Positions 8,553 through 17,647 of a DNA stretch of 64,000 bases are shown here, one piece after another. The translations under genes and the position numbers were made by a program. Numbering within the stretch: the first letter of the stretch is position 1; the number at the start of each line of letters is the position of its first letter. The notes under the pieces were generated by a model. It was not told the DNA's origin. It saw only the letters and a program-made list of their open reading frames with translations, and did no database searches. Where the stretch lies: positions 47,740-111,739 of the forward strand of contig JACQDF010000169.1 of assembly GCA_016201205.1 (NCBI GenBank), read 5' to 3'. The DNA comes from Acidobacteriota bacterium. Lineage in GTDB: Bacteria > Acidobacteriota > Terriglobia > Bryobacterales > Bryobacteraceae.

Positions 8553-10025
8553 TTACCGCGGCTGCGAAGGGTATACCATCGTGAGCGGATCCGGCAGCGG
8601 CATTGGCCGCACCGCCCCCAAACCCAGTTTGTCGAAACTGTACTGCGGCCGGTCGGCGTTGCCTTTCACGATCGCTTCCGTGTTGCCGACGATCACGATC
8701 ACCAGGCGATCCGGATGGAGGTACTGGCGGGCCACACGCTGGATGTCGTCCGCGGTCAGGGCGCGGATGCGGTCGCGGTACTTCTCCCAATAGTCTGGCG
8801 GAAGATGGTCGTATTCGTCGCCGGCGAACTGGGCGGCGCGGAGCGAGGCGGTCTGGAAGCGGCGCGGAAAACTGTCGATGGTGAAACGCTTCTGGGTCTC
8901 AAGTTCGTCGGCAGTGAGTTTCTGGTTCCGCAGCCGCTCGATCTCTTCCTTGACAATGGAAACCGCCTGAGCGACGGAGGGATTCCTCGATTGGAAGATC
9001 ACTTCGAAAGCGCCGTCATAGTCCGTGCCCGGCGCAAAGCTCGAGCTGGCCTGGTACGCAAGTCCTTCGTCGGAGCGCACGCGCATCGTCAGCCGCGACG
9101 TAAAGCCGGAGCCGCCGAGCGCACCGTTCATAATGCGCAAAGCAATGTGATCGGGATTGCTCACGGTGACACCGAGATGGCCCATGCGGACGCGTCCCTG
9201 GTTGAGGTCGCTCTTTTGGAACATGTAGATGCCGGGCCGGGGAGAGAACTCCGGCTTGGGAACAGGCGGAATTGCGCCGGCGGCGCCGGGCCAGCCGGCG
9301 AAGGCCTTTTCCAGGCGCGCCAGCATGTCCCTGGACTGGAAGTCGCCCGAGACGGCGAGAATGAAATTCACGGGAGCGTAATAGCGGGCGTGAAAGTCGA
9401 TCAAGTCCTGGCGTGTGATCGCTTCGAGCGACGCCCTGGTGACTTGCGCCGTCGAAAAGTGGCTTTCGCCGCGCAGCAGACGCTGAAATTCGCGAGCTTC
9501 AATCGCGTCTGCCCGATCGTTGCGGCGTTCCAGCGCTTGCAACATCTGGCTTTTGGCGAGCAGGAAGCGATCCTCGGCAAAGCCCGGGTTTCGCAGCATG
9601 TCCGCAAACAGAGCCAGGCACGCGTCCAGATTCCTGGTGAGGCAGTTGAGTTGCGCATTTCCCTGGGTTGGTCCGATCGAGGAGCTGATCTGCGCCGCCA
9701 GGAACGCCGCCTCTTCATCGAAATCGGCGGCTGATTTCGACTTTGTGCCGCCGGAGCGGATCTCGGATCCGGTGAGCGAGGCTAAGCCGCGCTTGCCGGC
9801 CGGCTCGAGATAGGAGCCGGTTCGGACCAGGACGGAGATGTTTACCAGCGGGAGCTGGTGATCCTCGACCAGATAGGCGATGGCGCCGCTGGCGAGCTGG
9901 TGGCGGAAATCGGCGGCCCGAGGCGGCGTAAACGGATACGGAGGGAATTTCAGCTCACGCGGATGCCTGGGGATTTCCTGCGCGCAAACAGCCGCAACAA
10001 AGAACACCAGCGGCAGAAGTCTCAT
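8553..10025 (-). CDS. M16 family metallopeptidase-like protein, catalytically inactive subunit
   Basis: A 490-residue secreted protein with a signal peptide (MRLLPLVFFVAAVCAQ) and two M16 halves (about 40-230 and 235-450). The HxxEH zinc motif expected after the VRTGSYLEP strand is replaced by LASLTGSE, so this subunit should not bind catalytic zinc. C-terminal M16 features such as the R-Y loop (MRVRSDEGLAYQASSSF) are kept. Its ATG overlaps the stop of the active M16 gene upstream by four bases (ATGA), as in paired M16 peptidases where one subunit is active and the other shapes the chamber. Substrate unknown; probably periplasmic peptide degradation. Confidence 0.88.
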   Translation of the reverse strand: MRLLPLVFFVAAVCAQEIPRHPRELKFPPYPFTPPRAADFRHQLASGAIAYLVEDHQLPLVNISVLVRTGSYLEPAGKRGLASLTGSEIRSGGTKSKSAADFDEEAAFLAAQISSSIGPTQGNAQLNCLTRNLDACLALFADMLRNPGFAEDRFLLAKSQMLQALERRNDRADAIEAREFQRLLRGESHFSTAQVTRASLEAITRQDLIDFHARYYAPVNFILAVSGDFQSRDMLARLEKAFAGWPGAAGAIPPVPKPEFSPRPGIYMFQKSDLNQGRVRMGHLGVTVSNPDHIALRIMNGALGGSGFTSRLTMRVRSDEGLAYQASSSFAPGTDYDGAFEVIFQSRNPSVAQAVSIVKEEIERLRNQKLTADELETQKRFTIDSFPRRFQTASLRAAQFAGDEYDHLPPDYWEKYRDRIRALTADDIQRVARQYLHPDRLVIVIVGNTEAIVKGNADRPQYSFDKLGLGAVRPMPLPDPLTMVYPSQPR

Positions 10026-11521
10026 GGCGCGCCCCTCTGCGTGTAGAACAGAAGCACGTTGCGGTTGGTGGCAGCGAAGTACTTCTTCGCCACCCGCATG
10101 AGGTCTTCCACGCTGACGGCTTCCAGGCGGGCGCTGTCCGTGTTGATCGACTGCCAGCTTCGCGTCGATTCATACATCAGAAGCTGAAACATCAGGAAGA
10201 AGTCGGATTGCAGCCGCCGGTAGCGCTCGGCCTGGAACTGGTTCTTGACTTTCTCGAGCTCGCGCGCAGGGACGGGCTCATTCTGGACTCGTTCGATCTC
10301 CTTGTACAACGCCTGCTCGACCTGCTCGGGAGTCTTGCCGGCACGCGCCGTGCCGCGTATTTCAAAGTAGCCTTCATACTTGAGGCCATCCTGGCGTGCC
10401 GAGGCGCTGGCAGCGAGCTGCTGTTCGAGCACCAGCGACTTGTAGAAGCGGCCGGTGCGGCCGCTCAGGATCGAGGCCAGCACGTCCAGGGCCGGCTCGT
10501 CCCGGTGGCCTTCGGCGACGGTGTGGTAGCGGATCACCGCCTCGGGCAGCGTGGGCGCGTGGGCGATCATGCGCTGTTCGGCGCGCTGCGGCTCTTCGAG
10601 GGTTCGGACCGGCTCGGGTTCCCGCCGTCCTCGCCCGAGGCGTGCGAAGTATCTCCGTGCGAGCGCTTTCACCTGTACCGGGTCGAAGTCGCCCACCAGA
10701 CAGGCGGCCAGGTTATTCGGCGAATAGTACGTATTAAAGAACTCGCCGGCGTCCTCGCGCGAGATGGCCTCCAGATCGCTGGGCCAGCCCACCACCGGCC
10801 ACCCATAGGGCGAGGACTGCCAGAAGAGCGCGTCAAACTGCTCCTGAAAGCGCCCGGTGGGTCTGCTCTCCATGCGGCGGCGTTCTTCGTGCACCACGTC
10901 GCGCTCGGCGTAGAATTCGCGGAAGACGGGGTTGGCCAGCCGGTCGGACTCGAGCCAGAACCACAACTCGAGCTTGTTGGCCGGAACGTTGACAAAATAC
11001 AGCGTGTGATCGTGGGACGTGGTGGCATTGACGCCGGTGGCGCCTTCGCGAGTCAGGATCTGGTCGTATTCTTCCTTGATGATCAGCTCGCGCTGGCGGG
11101 CGTTCAGTTTGTCCCATTCCTCGAGCAGTTGCCGGTGGCGGGCGGTGCGTACTTTGGGATCGCTCCCATCGGAGATTTCGCCCAGACGACGGCGGCGGGC
11201 AAGCTCCTGTTCCTGCTTGCGCAACTCCGCTTTGACGCCGTCCAGATCCACCTGAAGTTTCAAGTCCTCTTCAATGTTCTTGACGCCCAGCGTGTGGGTG
11301 CCCTTGAACATCATGTGTTCGAACAGGTGGGCAAGCCCGGTGATGCCGGGACGCTCGTTGACCGAACCCACACGAGCCATCCAGCCGGCCGCGATTGTGG
11401 GTGAGCCTTTGCGGGGCGCGAGCAGAAACTTGAGGCCGTTGGGGAGGGTGAACTCTTCCACCTGGACCTGCTGCGCGGCGAGGGGGAAAACAAACGCAAG
11501 CGCAACCAGCAGGCGCGGCAT
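10022..11521 (-). CDS. secreted M16 family zinc metallopeptidase, active subunit
   Basis: About 499 residues with a signal peptide (MPRLLVALAFVFPLAAQ). The inverted zinc motif HLFEH is intact in GLAHLFEHMMFKGT, and the downstream glutamate ligand is in RDVVHEERRRMES. A 40-residue charged insertion (VKAELRKQEQELARRRRLGEIS...) separates these motifs, as in several bacterial PqqL/ymxG-like enzymes. The track starts at 11608; I use ATG 11519-11521, which gives the signal peptide and has a GAAGG site just after the stop of the oxidoreductase gene. It overlaps by four bases the gene for its inactive partner, so the two products are probably made as a heterodimer. Confidence 0.92.
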   Translation of the reverse strand: MPRLLVALAFVFPLAAQQVQVEEFTLPNGLKFLLAPRKGSPTIAAGWMARVGSVNERPGITGLAHLFEHMMFKGTHTLGVKNIEEDLKLQVDLDGVKAELRKQEQELARRRRLGEISDGSDPKVRTARHRQLLEEWDKLNARQRELIIKEEYDQILTREGATGVNATTSHDHTLYFVNVPANKLELWFWLESDRLANPVFREFYAERDVVHEERRRMESRPTGRFQEQFDALFWQSSPYGWPVVGWPSDLEAISREDAGEFFNTYYSPNNLAACLVGDFDPVQVKALARRYFARLGRGRREPEPVRTLEEPQRAEQRMIAHAPTLPEAVIRYHTVAEGHRDEPALDVLASILSGRTGRFYKSLVLEQQLAASASARQDGLKYEGYFEIRGTARAGKTPEQVEQALYKEIERVQNEPVPARELEKVKNQFQAERYRRLQSDFFLMFQLLMYESTRSWQSINTDSARLEAVSVEDLMRVAKKYFAATNRNVLLFYTQRGAP

Positions 11522-11526
11522 GGGTG

Positions 11527-12834
11527 TCACGCCTTCACGTCTTCCTTCTGGAAGTCCCACTCGACCACGCGGCGCTGCTTCACCGATTGATTCACCATGT
11601 GCGCGCAAGCGGCCGCCCGATGCCCCACCAGCGCATCTTCGTAAGGCGGCTTGCGTGTGCGGATCGCGTCCACCCAGCCCGCCATATGCGAGAGAGTGGA
11701 ATCGGCGCCTTCGCTCCGATACTGCTCGGTGACGGGCTTGAGCTTGGGCTGGTGGGTGTGTGGGAGCTCCTCCTGTCGAACCTTGGGGTTCTTATAGTAT
11801 TCCTCTTCCAGCTTCGAGGGCCAGCTTTCCACGATCCAGCGGTTGTCTTCGATGGCGTTTTCGGCGACGAAGGTCATGCCATCGCCCAGCAGGATGCTCC
11901 CCTCGGCGCCCAGAATCTGGAAACTTCCCTCGGCGGAAAACTGGTTATTGAATGTCGAGCTGAGATTGACCGTGAAGCCTTCCGGGTATTCCAGAATGGC
12001 GTTGAGGGTGTCGGGAACATCGCGGCTGCCGGTCCAGCGGTAGAGCTGGCCCATGCCTGTGACGCGGCTCGGGGCTTTGGCTTCCATCAGAAAGTGGATC
12101 GTGGTGCACAGATGCACGAAAAGATCCGTGGCGATGCCCCCTGAGTAGTCCTCATAGCAGCGCCAGCGGAAGAATCGCTCGAGCGAGAACGGGCGCTTTG
12201 GAGCCGGGCCCAGGAACGCCTCCCAATTCACAGTCCTGGGCGAGGCGTCCGGCGGGATCGGATAGATCCAGGCGCCGGAGGCCGTGTTGCGGTTGTACGC
12301 CGCACGGATCATCGTGACGCGGCCGAGCTTGCCTGCGCGGATCATCTCGCGCGCTTTGCGCTGCGCTTCCGAGCTGACGCCCTGGCTGCCCACCTGAACG
12401 ATGCGCTTGGCCTGCCGGGCCGCGCGCACGATTTCGAGGCCTTCCAAAGACCTGTATGTCAGAGGCTTTTCACAGTACACGTCTTTGCCGGACTGGACAG
12501 CCTCGATGACCATATTCTTGTGCCAGTGGTCGGGTGTCGCGACAACGACTGCCTCAATGGACTTGTCGGCGAGGATCTCTTTGTAAGAAGAGTATGCCTT
12601 GGCTTTCTTGCCCACCCGCTCGAGGGCGCGCTCGACGCGCCCGGTATAGGCGTCGCTGACGCCGACGATCTCGACGCCGGGAACCCTCATCAGGAACTGC
12701 ATCAACTCGTGCGAGCGCGCTCCCGTGCCGATGACGCCAGCCTGGATGCGGTCGTTGGCGGCGAAGGATTGAGAAGGTGCGGCGGCAGCCAGGGTGGAAG
12801 AGCCCTGGAGGAAGTGACGGCGGCTGAGCGGCAT
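11527..12834 (-). CDS. Tat-exported Gfo/Idh/MocA family oxidoreductase
   Basis: About 435 residues. The start chosen (ATG 12832-12834, AGGAGAA site) opens with a twin-arginine signal, SRRHFLQGSSTLAAAA. The Rossmann motif is IQAGVIGTGARSHELMQ, followed by the family signature EAVVVATPDHWHKNMVIEAVQSGKDVYCEKPLTY, whose EKP lysine is the usual catalytic residue. The C-terminal beta-sheet domain binds substrate (GGIATDLFVHLCTTIHFLM). Such secreted members are common in acidobacteria and planctomycetes and are thought to oxidise sugars or glycosides with tightly bound NAD(P). The substrate cannot be read from the sequence. It is five bases upstream of the M16 pair. Confidence 0.9.
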   Translation of the reverse strand: MPLSRRHFLQGSSTLAAAAPSQSFAANDRIQAGVIGTGARSHELMQFLMRVPGVEIVGVSDAYTGRVERALERVGKKAKAYSSYKEILADKSIEAVVVATPDHWHKNMVIEAVQSGKDVYCEKPLTYRSLEGLEIVRAARQAKRIVQVGSQGVSSEAQRKAREMIRAGKLGRVTMIRAAYNRNTASGAWIYPIPPDASPRTVNWEAFLGPAPKRPFSLERFFRWRCYEDYSGGIATDLFVHLCTTIHFLMEAKAPSRVTGMGQLYRWTGSRDVPDTLNAILEYPEGFTVNLSSTFNNQFSAEGSFQILGAEGSILLGDGMTFVAENAIEDNRWIVESWPSKLEEEYYKNPKVRQEELPHTHQPKLKPVTEQYRSEGADSTLSHMAGWVDAIRTRKPPYEDALVGHRAAACAHMVNQSVKQRRVVEWDFQKEDVKA

Positions 12835-12859
12835 GGCAAGAGTTCTCCTGTGAGCGAAA

Positions 12860-14245
12860 TTATAGCGGGCGCGGGAGGCCTGTGCTGGCGGTGGCATCCT
12901 CGAGCGCGGCCCCCACTCGAAGAATGAGCGCCTCCTCGAAGGCCCGGCCAATCAACTGCGCACTGACCGGCAGCCCCTCGACCAGGCCGCACGGCAACGA
13001 AAGCGCCGGCAGGCCGAGCACATTGATGCCGCGGACGAAGCGTGTCGCGGCCAGACGCGCGTCTTCGGATTCGCCGCCGATCGTGAGCGTGGTCTGCCCG
13101 ATCCCGGGGGCGCGGTTGGGCGTGGTCGGCGTCAGCAAAACATCGATATGTTCGAACAGGCGGGCAAACTCGATTTGATACAGGCGTCGCAGGCGTTGCG
13201 CCTGTACGTAATCCGTCGCTGCCAGCAGGCGTCCCTGGTCCAACAGGAACAGCACGTCAGCGCCGAACTGGTCGCGCCGGTCCAGATGCGGCTCCATGCA
13301 GGCGGATGCTTCCGCCAGCAGAATCGCCCGGCTGACCGCGTTGAGCCCGGCGATGTCGGGGACGCGGACCTCGACCAGCCGGGCGCCCAGCCCCGCGCCC
13401 TGCTGCGCCATCTGAAGCACCAGCCCGGCGATGCCGCCCTCGCAGCGCTCGAAGTAGAAATTCTCAGGCACCCCGATGCGAATGCCTTTCAGTGCGATCT
13501 TTGCGGCGGGCAGGTACTTTGCCACCCGGTGCGTACTCGAGGTGTGGTCGCGCGGGTCGTGGCCTGCCAGCGCCTGCAAGACGATGGCAGCATCGCGCAC
13601 GCTTCGCGTCAGCGGGCCCATGTGATCCAGAGTGAAATCGAGCGGCATCACGCCGTAGCGGCTGACGCGTCCGTAGGTCGGCTTCAAACCCACCGTCCCG
13701 CAGAAGGCAGCGGGGATGCGGATCGAGCCGCCGGTGTCGCTGCCCATCGCCATGTAGCACAGCCCGGCAGCCACTGCGGCCCCTGAGCCGCCACTCGATC
13801 CCCCCGGCACACGGCTGGTGTCCCAGGGATTATGAACGGCCCCGAAGTGCGGGTTCGAGGAACTGGTGCCGTAAGCCAGTTCGTGCATGTTCGTCTTGCC
13901 GACCAGCACGGCGCCGGCGGCGGCCACCCGTTCCGCTACCGCGGCGTCGCGTTCCGGTATATGGTCGCGGAACAGCAGAGAGCCGCAGGTGGTGCGAATG
14001 CCCCTCGTCTCAAAGACATCCTTGAGCGCGATGGGGATTCCGTGCAACGGGCCGCGATCCGCCCCGGCGGCCAGCTCCCGGTCGCGCTCGGCGGCCTGGC
14101 GAACGGCGTGCTCTTCGCACACGGTGATGAACGCATTGAGCTCGGGCTGCGATTTCGCGATATGATTCAGGCTTTGCCGTGTCAGCTCGGCGCTCGTGAT
14201 TCGGCGGTTGCGGAGCGCTTGGGCCGCTTCCAGAATCGTTCTCAC
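12860..14245 (-). CDS. amidase signature hydrolase (AtzE/GatA-like)
   Basis: A 461-residue amidase-signature enzyme with the full catalytic set: Lys in PIALKDVFETRG, cis-Ser in the glycine-rich VPGGSSGGSGAAVAAGL, and the nucleophile Ser in GSDTGGSIRIPAAFCG. It hydrolyses an amide bond; the substrate is unknown. Its start overlaps by four bases a small upstream gene that looks like the AtzG subunit. That pairing points to an AtzE-type enzyme (1-carboxybiuret hydrolase and relatives) rather than the GatA of the tRNA amidotransferase, since no gatB or standard gatC is nearby. Confidence 0.9.
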   Translation of the reverse strand: MRTILEAAQALRNRRITSAELTRQSLNHIAKSQPELNAFITVCEEHAVRQAAERDRELAAGADRGPLHGIPIALKDVFETRGIRTTCGSLLFRDHIPERDAAVAERVAAAGAVLVGKTNMHELAYGTSSSNPHFGAVHNPWDTSRVPGGSSGGSGAAVAAGLCYMAMGSDTGGSIRIPAAFCGTVGLKPTYGRVSRYGVMPLDFTLDHMGPLTRSVRDAAIVLQALAGHDPRDHTSSTHRVAKYLPAAKIALKGIRIGVPENFYFERCEGGIAGLVLQMAQQGAGLGARLVEVRVPDIAGLNAVSRAILLAEASACMEPHLDRRDQFGADVLFLLDQGRLLAATDYVQAQRLRRLYQIEFARLFEHIDVLLTPTTPNRAPGIGQTTLTIGGESEDARLAATRFVRGINVLGLPALSLPCGLVEGLPVSAQLIGRAFEEALILRVGAALEDATASTGLPRPL

Positions 14246-14430
14246 CGCGAGCCCTCCCTGCCCGGCGACAGCGGCACAAAGACGGGAGCCGGCTCCGCGT
14301 CGGGCGGAATCCGGCGCTTGAGCTGCTCGAAGGCGGCCTCGAGCGACGAAAGCACCGCGGCCTGGCGCTCGATCGTATCTGCGGCGAGATCAAGCCCTCG
14401 CGCTTTGGCTAGCAACGAAAAATCGGTCAT
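14242..14430 (-). CDS. small AtzG-like amidase partner subunit
   Basis: About 62 residues from the ATG at 14428-14430, preceded by GGAG; the track extends to 14478. It is helical with the C-terminal signature DAEPAPVFVPLSP. This matches the D-E-P-A-P-V-F-x-P tail of AtzG-like (DUF4089) proteins, the GatC-like partner of AtzE amidases. The stop overlaps the amidase start (ATGA). It probably clamps and stabilises the amidase. Recognition rests on one short motif, length and gene order, so the call is moderate. Confidence 0.68.
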   Translation of the reverse strand: MTDFSLLAKARGLDLAADTIERQAAVLSSLEAAFEQLKRRIPPDAEPAPVFVPLSPGREGSR

Positions 14431-14501
14431 GAAATGGCTCCAGCGAATTTCCAATTCTCGCATACGCCTGCCATTCACGAGGCGAGTACACTAAGGGAAG
14501 T

Positions 14502-15686
14502 ATGACCGCGGCTGAAATCGTCGAACACACGCGTCCGCTGACCGTGTTGGGGGAAGAGGACAGGCTCTTCCAAACCAGCGTGCGCCAGTTTGCCCGGGAG
14601 CAGATCACGCCTCACGTTCGCGCGATGGATGAAGAAGGCGTCTTTCGCAAGGACATCCTCAGGCAATTTTTCGAGCTCGGTCTGATGGCCATCGAGATTC
14701 CCGAGGTCTACGGCGGGCAGGGGGGGACTTTTTTTCAGGCTGTGCTGGCGGTGGAAGAGCTGGCGATGGTGGACCCTGCGGCAGCGGTGATCGTCGATGT
14801 GCAGAACACGCTCGTTAACAATGCCATGCTTCGATATGCTGGCGAGGAACAAAAACAGCGCTACCTTCCCCGTCTGGCGCGAGACACTGTGGCCGCCTAT
14901 GCGCTGTCGGAAGCGGGCTCAGGTTCGGATGCCTTCGCCATGGCCACCCGAGCCGAAGACAGGGGCGACTACTTCCTGCTGAACGGGCGCAAACTGTGGA
15001 TCACCAATGCCGCCGAAGCCGGGCTGTTCCTGTTGTTTGCGAACGCGAATCCGGGAGCTGGCTACAAGGGGATCACATGTTTTCTGGTGGAGCGAAGTTT
15101 TCCGGGGTTTGCGGTGGGCAAGAAGGAAGAGAAGCTGGGGATTCGGGCGTCCTCGACGTGCGAGCTGATTCTCGATAATTGTCGTATCCCAAGGGAGAAC
15201 GTCGTTGGCGACGTCGGCAAAGGCTATAAGATCGCCATCGAAACCCTCAACGAAGGCCGTATCGCCATCGGCGCTCAAATGACAGGCTTGGCTCAGGCGG
15301 CCCTCAATCATGCGCTGGCTTACAGTATCGAGCGCAAACAGTTCGGCCGGCCAATCGCCGAGTTCCAGGGAATCCAATTCGAGCTTGCGGAGATGGCAAC
15401 CCAGGTCGAAGCGGCGCGTCTTCTCGTATATAACGCAGCCCGCCTGAAGCAAAGCGGGTTGCCTTTCCTGACCGAAGCTGCAATGGCGAAGTACTGGGGT
15501 TCTCAGGTGGCTGAATCGGCGGCCTCGAAAGCTGTGGAAATTCTTGGAGGCGTTGGGTTTACGAAAGATTACCCGGTCGAAAAGCTGTACCGGGACGCGA
15601 AAATCGGCCGGATCTACGAAGGTACGAGCAACATGCAGCGGTTGACCATTGCCAGGCAGTTGCTGGCCAGCCGCAAAGAGGCGTAG
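14502..15686 (+). CDS. acyl-CoA dehydrogenase
   Basis: A 394-residue flavoprotein with all three acyl-CoA dehydrogenase domains. Signature 1 is YALSEAGSGSDAFAMATRAE, the middle beta domain has KLWITNAAEAGLFLLFANANP, and the C-terminal helices contain ERKQFGRPIAEFQGIQFELAEMA and ILGGVGFTKDYPVEKLYRDAKIGRIYEGTSNMQ. The catalytic glutamate is the E of YEGTSN, as in short- and medium-chain enzymes. It oxidises a CoA thioester and passes electrons to ETF, which is not in the window. The start has an AAGGGAAG site. It is divergent from the amidase operon and followed after 12 bases by the LolA-like gene. Confidence 0.95.
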   Translation: MTAAEIVEHTRPLTVLGEEDRLFQTSVRQFAREQITPHVRAMDEEGVFRKDILRQFFELGLMAIEIPEVYGGQGGTFFQAVLAVEELAMVDPAAAVIVDVQNTLVNNAMLRYAGEEQKQRYLPRLARDTVAAYALSEAGSGSDAFAMATRAEDRGDYFLLNGRKLWITNAAEAGLFLLFANANPGAGYKGITCFLVERSFPGFAVGKKEEKLGIRASSTCELILDNCRIPRENVVGDVGKGYKIAIETLNEGRIAIGAQMTGLAQAALNHALAYSIERKQFGRPIAEFQGIQFELAEMATQVEAARLLVYNAARLKQSGLPFLTEAAMAKYWGSQVAESAASKAVEILGGVGFTKDYPVEKLYRDAKIGRIYEGTSNMQRLTIARQLLASRKEA

Positions 15687-15698
15687 GGAGGACACTTC

Positions 15699-16475
15699 AT
15701 GAAAATGCTGGTGATTGCACTTTCCGGGCTGGTGACGCTGCTGGGAGCGGATAAGGAGCCGAGCGAATCCCAGATCAATGAGATCATTTCGAAGTTTGCG
15801 GCCAAGGAATCGGAGTTTGCCCGGGCACGTGAAAACTACACTTATCGTCAAACCGTCCGCGTCCTCGAACTCGACGACTCCGGTAACACCCGCGGACGCC
15901 ATGAGATTCTCTCCGACATCATCTTCAGCCCCGACGGGAAGCGGACCGAGAAAGTGGTCCGAGCGCCGGTTAGTACTCTGAAGAATCTGCAACTTACGCA
16001 GGAAGACGAGCAGGACTTGCGCAGTGTCCAGCCGTTTGTTTTGACGTCCGCGGACGTCGACAAGTACCACGTCCGCTACCTCGGCAAGGAAACCTTGGAC
16101 GAGATCCCTTGCTTTGTGTTTGCGGTGAAGCCCAAGAAGATGGAGCAGGGTCAGCGTTACTTCTCAGGTCTTATTTATGTAGATGACCGCGACCTGCAAA
16201 TCGTCAAGAGTTACGGCCGCGCCACCGGGTTGCTCAAGAAAAGCCAGGATCAGCAGTTTCCCAAGTTCGAGACCTACCGTGAACAAATCGACGGCAAGTA
16301 CTGGTTTCCGACGTACACCACGGCAAACGATGTGCTGATGTTTCAGAGCGGGCCTCAGCCCATACGGATGACCGTCAGGTACGAGGATTACAAACAATTC
16401 AAGAGCGAGGTCAAAATCAAGTTCGAGGACCAGGAAGCGAAACCGGAGACCAAGCCTCCCTCCAAAAAGCCCTGA
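15699..16475 (+). CDS. secreted LolA-like protein of unknown function
   Basis: A 258-residue protein with a short N-terminal hydrophobic segment (MKMLVIALSGLVTLLGA) and GGGAGGA site. The body resembles the outer-membrane lipoprotein-sorting (LolA/LolB-like) half-barrel: FSPDGKRTEKVVRAP, CFVFAVKPKKMEQGQRYFSGLIYVDDRDLQIVKSYG and KYWFPTYTTAND. The C-terminal 20 residues are Lys/Pro/Glu rich. Proteins of this kind are abundant in acidobacteria and have no assigned substrate. It probably acts in the periplasm. It may be cotranscribed with the acyl-CoA dehydrogenase gene, but there is no functional link visible. Confidence 0.75.
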   Translation: MKMLVIALSGLVTLLGADKEPSESQINEIISKFAAKESEFARARENYTYRQTVRVLELDDSGNTRGRHEILSDIIFSPDGKRTEKVVRAPVSTLKNLQLTQEDEQDLRSVQPFVLTSADVDKYHVRYLGKETLDEIPCFVFAVKPKKMEQGQRYFSGLIYVDDRDLQIVKSYGRATGLLKKSQDQQFPKFETYREQIDGKYWFPTYTTANDVLMFQSGPQPIRMTVRYEDYKQFKSEVKIKFEDQEAKPETKPPSKKP

Positions 16476-16600
16476 TTTTTTCACCATTCTTCACGACACT
16501 GAGGGGCTGATTTTCGCCGTCCAGCTTAAAAAAACGAGCATTCGCGAGCGAAGCGTTCCGAGGTTCGCCGCTCTGTGTTTGAATAGAGAATTGTAATCGA

Positions 16601-17644
16601 ATGGCGGATAAGGCTTTGTATCTTCGTCGCCAATGGAAAGCCGCTACCCGGAGGCTGCGCGAGCTCCTAATGATCGCCAAGGGACTTGCGTCCACCGATC
16701 ATCCGATCCTGGCTCATCTGATCCCCATCCGAAGGTGCAATCTCGATTGTGGCTACTGCAACGAGTACGATGACTTTTCCAAGCCCGTGCCCACGGAAAT
16801 CATGCTGCACCGGGTGGACAGACTGGCCGGGTTGGGCACGAACGTCATTACCATCAGTGGCGGCGAACCGCTGCTTCACCCGGATCTGGATGCGATCATC
16901 CACAGGGTGAGACGGCGGGGGATGGTCGCCGGGCTCATCACGAATGGATACTTGCTGAATGTCGAGCGTATCGGAAAGCTGAATAAGGCCGGTCTGGATC
17001 ACATGCAGATCAGCATCGACAACGTGATGCCGGACGACGTATCGAAGAAGAGCCTGAAAACACTGGACCAGCGGCTGCGATGGCTCAGCGGGCACGCGGA
17101 GTTTCACGTAAATATTAATTCTGTCGTAGGCGGGGGCATTCATCATCCCGAAGACGCTTTGCGCATCGGACGCCGCGCCCTCGAGCTCGGCTTCACCTCC
17201 ACGGTAGGGATTATTCACGACGGGGATGGCCAGTTGCGAGCTTTACCCGCCCGCGAGCGCGAAGTGTACCGGGCGATGAAGGCCATGGAGAAGCATGGCT
17301 ATTCCAGGCTCAACCAATTCCAGGAAGCAATTGCCGACGGCCGTCCCAACCGCTGGCGCTGCCGGGCCGGCGGCAGGTACCTGTACATCTGTGAAGACGG
17401 ACTTGTGCATTACTGCTCGCAGCAACGCGGATATCCTGGGCGGCCTCTGGAAGAGTACACAAAGGAGGATATCCGCCGGGAGTATCTCACCGTCAAGGGA
17501 TGCGCACCCTATTGCACCGTGAGTTGCGTTCACCAGGTGTCGTACATCGACTTCTGGCGCGATCCCCAGATTCATCCGGCGGTGGAGCCTCCGGGGCCTC
17601 CCAAGAGGCCGCTGGTGCAGATCGAGCCCGTGGAACAGGCTTGA
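16601..17644 (+). CDS. radical SAM protein with extra C-terminal cysteines
   Basis: A 347-residue radical SAM enzyme. The cluster motif is [17 protein letters not shown] (CxxxCxxC), then [23 protein letters not shown] and MQISIDNV of the partial TIM barrel. The C-terminus has cysteines suggestive of a second cluster ([24 protein letters not shown] and [14 protein letters not shown]), as in SPASM or twitch-type maturases. No precursor peptide gene was seen beside it, so the substrate is unknown. The convergent receptor gene begins three bases after its stop codon. Confidence 0.88.
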   Translation: MADKALYLRRQWKAATRRLRELLMIAKGLASTDHPILAHLIPIRRCNLDCGYCNEYDDFSKPVPTEIMLHRVDRLAGLGTNVITISGGEPLLHPDLDAIIHRVRRRGMVAGLITNGYLLNVERIGKLNKAGLDHMQISIDNVMPDDVSKKSLKTLDQRLRWLSGHAEFHVNINSVVGGGIHHPEDALRIGRRALELGFTSTVGIIHDGDGQLRALPAREREVYRAMKAMEKHGYSRLNQFQEAIADGRPNRWRCRAGGRYLYICEDGLVHYCSQQRGYPGRPLEEYTKEDIRREYLTVKGCAPYCTVSCVHQVSYIDFWRDPQIHPAVEPPGPPKRPLVQIEPVEQA

Positions 17645-17647
17645 AAG

